Assembly (NCBI GenBank): GCA_029556045.1
Contig: JAKQGS010000036.1
Span: 1 to 7,874 of the forward strand
Origin: Pseudomonadota bacterium
Lineage (GTDB): Bacteria > Bdellovibrionota > Oligoflexia > Oligoflexales > Oligoflexaceae
DNA: 7,874 nucleotides
Direction of reading: 5' to 3'
Both the position numbers and the translations under genes were made by a program. A model generated the notes under the pieces. It had not been told where the DNA came from. It saw nothing but the letters and a program-made list of their open reading frames with translations, and made no database searches. Of this stretch, positions 6,479 to 7,874 are shown piece by piece (the stretch's first letter is position 1; every line of letters begins with the position of its first letter).

Positions 6479-7874
6479 TCAACTGGCGTCTCAAACCCCA
6501 ACTCATGCTCAAGCTTATGCTCATGCTCATGCTAGTACTTCCCTCCGCGGTGCATGCCCAGGAATTGAGTGATCAATTGAAATTGGAAAGTGAGATCGAA
6601 GGTCGACTGGCTCGCAAAATCGGTTTTGTGCTGGCACCCGAGTTATACAAACTGATCATCAATGCCAAGATGGAGTGGGTGACTGAAAAAGTTGTGCTGG
6701 AGGGGGAGACCACCTCACAAAGCGCAGGCACCGAGAAAGACAAGCCGACGGAAGCCCTGCCCGGATTCCAGATGGTGGAAGATCCCCAAAAAGCTGGCGG
6801 AGACAAGTTGGAGAAGGCCAGCAAAAGCAAGTTTAAGTTCCATAAATATCTTCGCATGAACAATCTCGATGTACACCTGATCCTGGATGAATCGGTGGCG
6901 ACCGATAAAAAGGACTACGTGGAAATGCTGGTGCGGCAGGATCTGGACAGCGCCTACGGAGCCAAAGGGCACCTGCTGGTCAAGCAGTTCAAGCTGATTG
7001 AACCCCAACTGCCGTGGCATAAAGCCGTGAGCCGGTGGTTTTACGGCTATCTTGACCGCCGGGGTGGCTCGGCCCTGGATCTCCTGTATCTCCTGGGTGT
7101 TTTTTCGATGATTCTACTGCTGATCGTTTGGCTGGTGGCGCGGCTGCGGCGCAGCTTTCGCAAGCCTGCTGGATCTTCGGTTGTGCCTATGGCTGATCCG
7201 GAGCGGGGTCTGGACAAGTCGGAAGAGGATGTTGCCATTGACAGCATTCTGAATCTTCTGGTGGAAGCCATCGCCCAAAATCCGCTGCCGGTGCGTAGTT
7301 TTATGCGGCAATTGCAGGATACCCATAAGAAAGCGTTGCTGGCGGCCACCAAGACGCCGGCCCTGACCTCCTTCTTTCAGCAATTGATGAACTTTCCCCA
7401 CCCATCTGATGCCAAGGATGTCAAAGATAAAAAGGATCTGAAAGCCAAGCTGTCCATGATCCGCATTGATCTTGATCGCTTTTTGAAAATCCAGGCGCAG
7501 CAAGAGACCCAGCCGTTTGGATACCTTCCACTGATGGATGATCAGCAGATTCACCAGGTGGTCGCGGCTGAAGCGGATCCCACTGCCACCATGAACATCC
7601 TGTGCAAATTTTTGAGTAAAGGGCAGTTTACCGCATTGACGAGTCGTCTCACCGTGGACGAGAAAGTCAAACTTTTCAAATCCCTCAAAGCCGATGAACC
7701 ATCGGAAGCCGACGTGGAGCGGGTGGAGCATCTGATGCGGGCCCGCTTTGAAAAACTCAAGGGTCAGAGTTCAGTTCTGGCGACGGCGGCAGAGGCCCTG
7801 GAAAAGGAATTTTTGGAAAACGATGCGGATGTGGCCCAGCTGATCGAAAGACTGAAAGCGGAGAATTATCCCCT
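6475..7874 (+). CDS. Membrane-anchored protein with FliG-like cytoplasmic region, partial (466 codons, C-terminus outside window)
   Basis: Residues 1-28 are a signal peptide or first membrane helix (Met/Leu-rich, possible cleavage after VHA). A periplasmic region of ~170 residues follows, with a Lys/Glu-rich stretch at 75-120. One transmembrane helix spans ~201-222, followed by RLRRSFRK, which places the C-terminus in the cytoplasm. The cytoplasmic part is helical. Residues ~347-428 resemble the FliG middle domain: PFGYLPLMDDQQIHQVV-AAE followed by IL-x-FL, then RLTVDEKVKLFKSL and ADVERVEHLMRARFEKL, matching the family's PFxFL...D.QL...L..EHPQ..A.IL..L pattern, though EHPQ is EADP here. Residues ~250-305 could be a FliG_N-like helical unit. 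The layout, two hydrophobic segments around a periplasmic part then FliG, is like a small FliF-FliG fusion. It is third in the operon. The FliG link is a by-eye motif match and could be a convergent helical repeat. Confidence 0.88.
   Translation, partial: MINWRLKPQLMLKLMLMLMLVLPSAVHAQELSDQLKLESEIEGRLARKIGFVLAPELYKLIINAKMEWVTEKVVLEGETTSQSAGTEKDKPTEALPGFQMVEDPQKAGGDKLEKASKSKFKFHKYLRMNNLDVHLILDESVATDKKDYVEMLVRQDLDSAYGAKGHLLVKQFKLIEPQLPWHKAVSRWFYGYLDRRGGSALDLLYLLGVFSMILLLIVWLVARLRRSFRKPAGSSVVPMADPERGLDKSEEDVAIDSILNLLVEAIAQNPLPVRSFMRQLQDTHKKALLAATKTPALTSFFQQLMNFPHPSDAKDVKDKKDLKAKLSMIRIDLDRFLKIQAQQETQPFGYLPLMDDQQIHQVVAAEADPTATMNILCKFLSKGQFTALTSRLTVDEKVKLFKSLKADEPSEADVERVEHLMRARFEKLKGQSSVLATAAEALEKEFLENDADVAQLIERLKAENYP
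6502..6531 (+). repeat. Imperfect hexamer tandem repeat in signal-peptide codons
   Basis: Five consecutive six-base units, CTCATG, CTCAAG, CTTATG, CTCATG and CTCATG, encode Leu-Met or Leu-Lys pairs in the hydrophobic core of the signal sequence of the FliG-like protein. A sixth, degenerate unit (CTAGTA) follows. Gain or loss of a unit keeps the frame and would change the length of the hydrophobic segment by two residues. Confidence 0.8.

Noticed and set aside
7114..7731. 205-codon minus-strand open frame opposite the FliG-like gene
   Set aside because: It is a shadow of the plus-strand frame, which has domain structure and a perfect ribosome binding site; the antisense translation is low in sense.

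Overview
The window holds seven protein-coding genes in two divergent, tightly packed operons that face away from an AT-rich intergenic region at about 4543-4822. Every one of the seven products starts with a signal peptide, a lipoprotein signal or both, so the whole locus is devoted to the cell envelope. This, the didermic protein types (an OmpA-like domain, probable outer-membrane beta-barrels, several lipoproteins) and the moderate GC content point to a Gram-negative bacterium. The style resembles Bdellovibrionota/Oligoflexia or myxobacteria-like lineages, but that placement is only an impression; there is no rRNA or marker gene here.

Leftward operon (minus strand, read from 4542 down to 1): a probable LVIVD-type beta-propeller protein at the membrane (4542-3517); a protein with a periplasmic OmpA-like domain followed by a probable beta-barrel (3520-2447); a very long pentapeptide-repeat lipoprotein of 674 residues (2450-426); and, after a 108-bp gap with a small hairpin, the start of a lipoprotein whose charged linker runs into a poly-glycine tract encoded by a perfect 9-bp tandem repeat (317 to beyond position 1). 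The first three genes are joined by two ATGA stop/start overlaps, which suggests translational coupling.

Rightward operon (plus strand): an exported protein with a periplasmic alpha/beta domain carrying a CxxC motif and a probable C-terminal beta-barrel (4823-5839); a small periplasmic TPR protein (5858-6478); and the first 466 codons of a protein with a signal peptide, a periplasmic domain, one transmembrane helix and a cytoplasmic region resembling the FliG middle domain (6475 to beyond 7874). The last two genes overlap by ATGA, with a perfect AAGGAGG ribosome binding site inside the upstream gene.

The most interesting reading is that the rightward operon encodes parts of a trans-envelope assembly: outer-membrane component, periplasmic TPR adaptor, and an inner-membrane protein that presents a FliG-like module to the cytoplasm. 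That layout recalls FliF-FliG of the flagellar basal body, or the Glt/Agl gliding machinery of myxobacteria, but it matches neither in detail. The leftward operon would supply outer-membrane and periplasmic scaffold or surface proteins. Functions beyond domain type are inferred, not shown by the sequence. No tRNA, rRNA, CRISPR array, insertion sequence or clear intrinsic terminator was seen.
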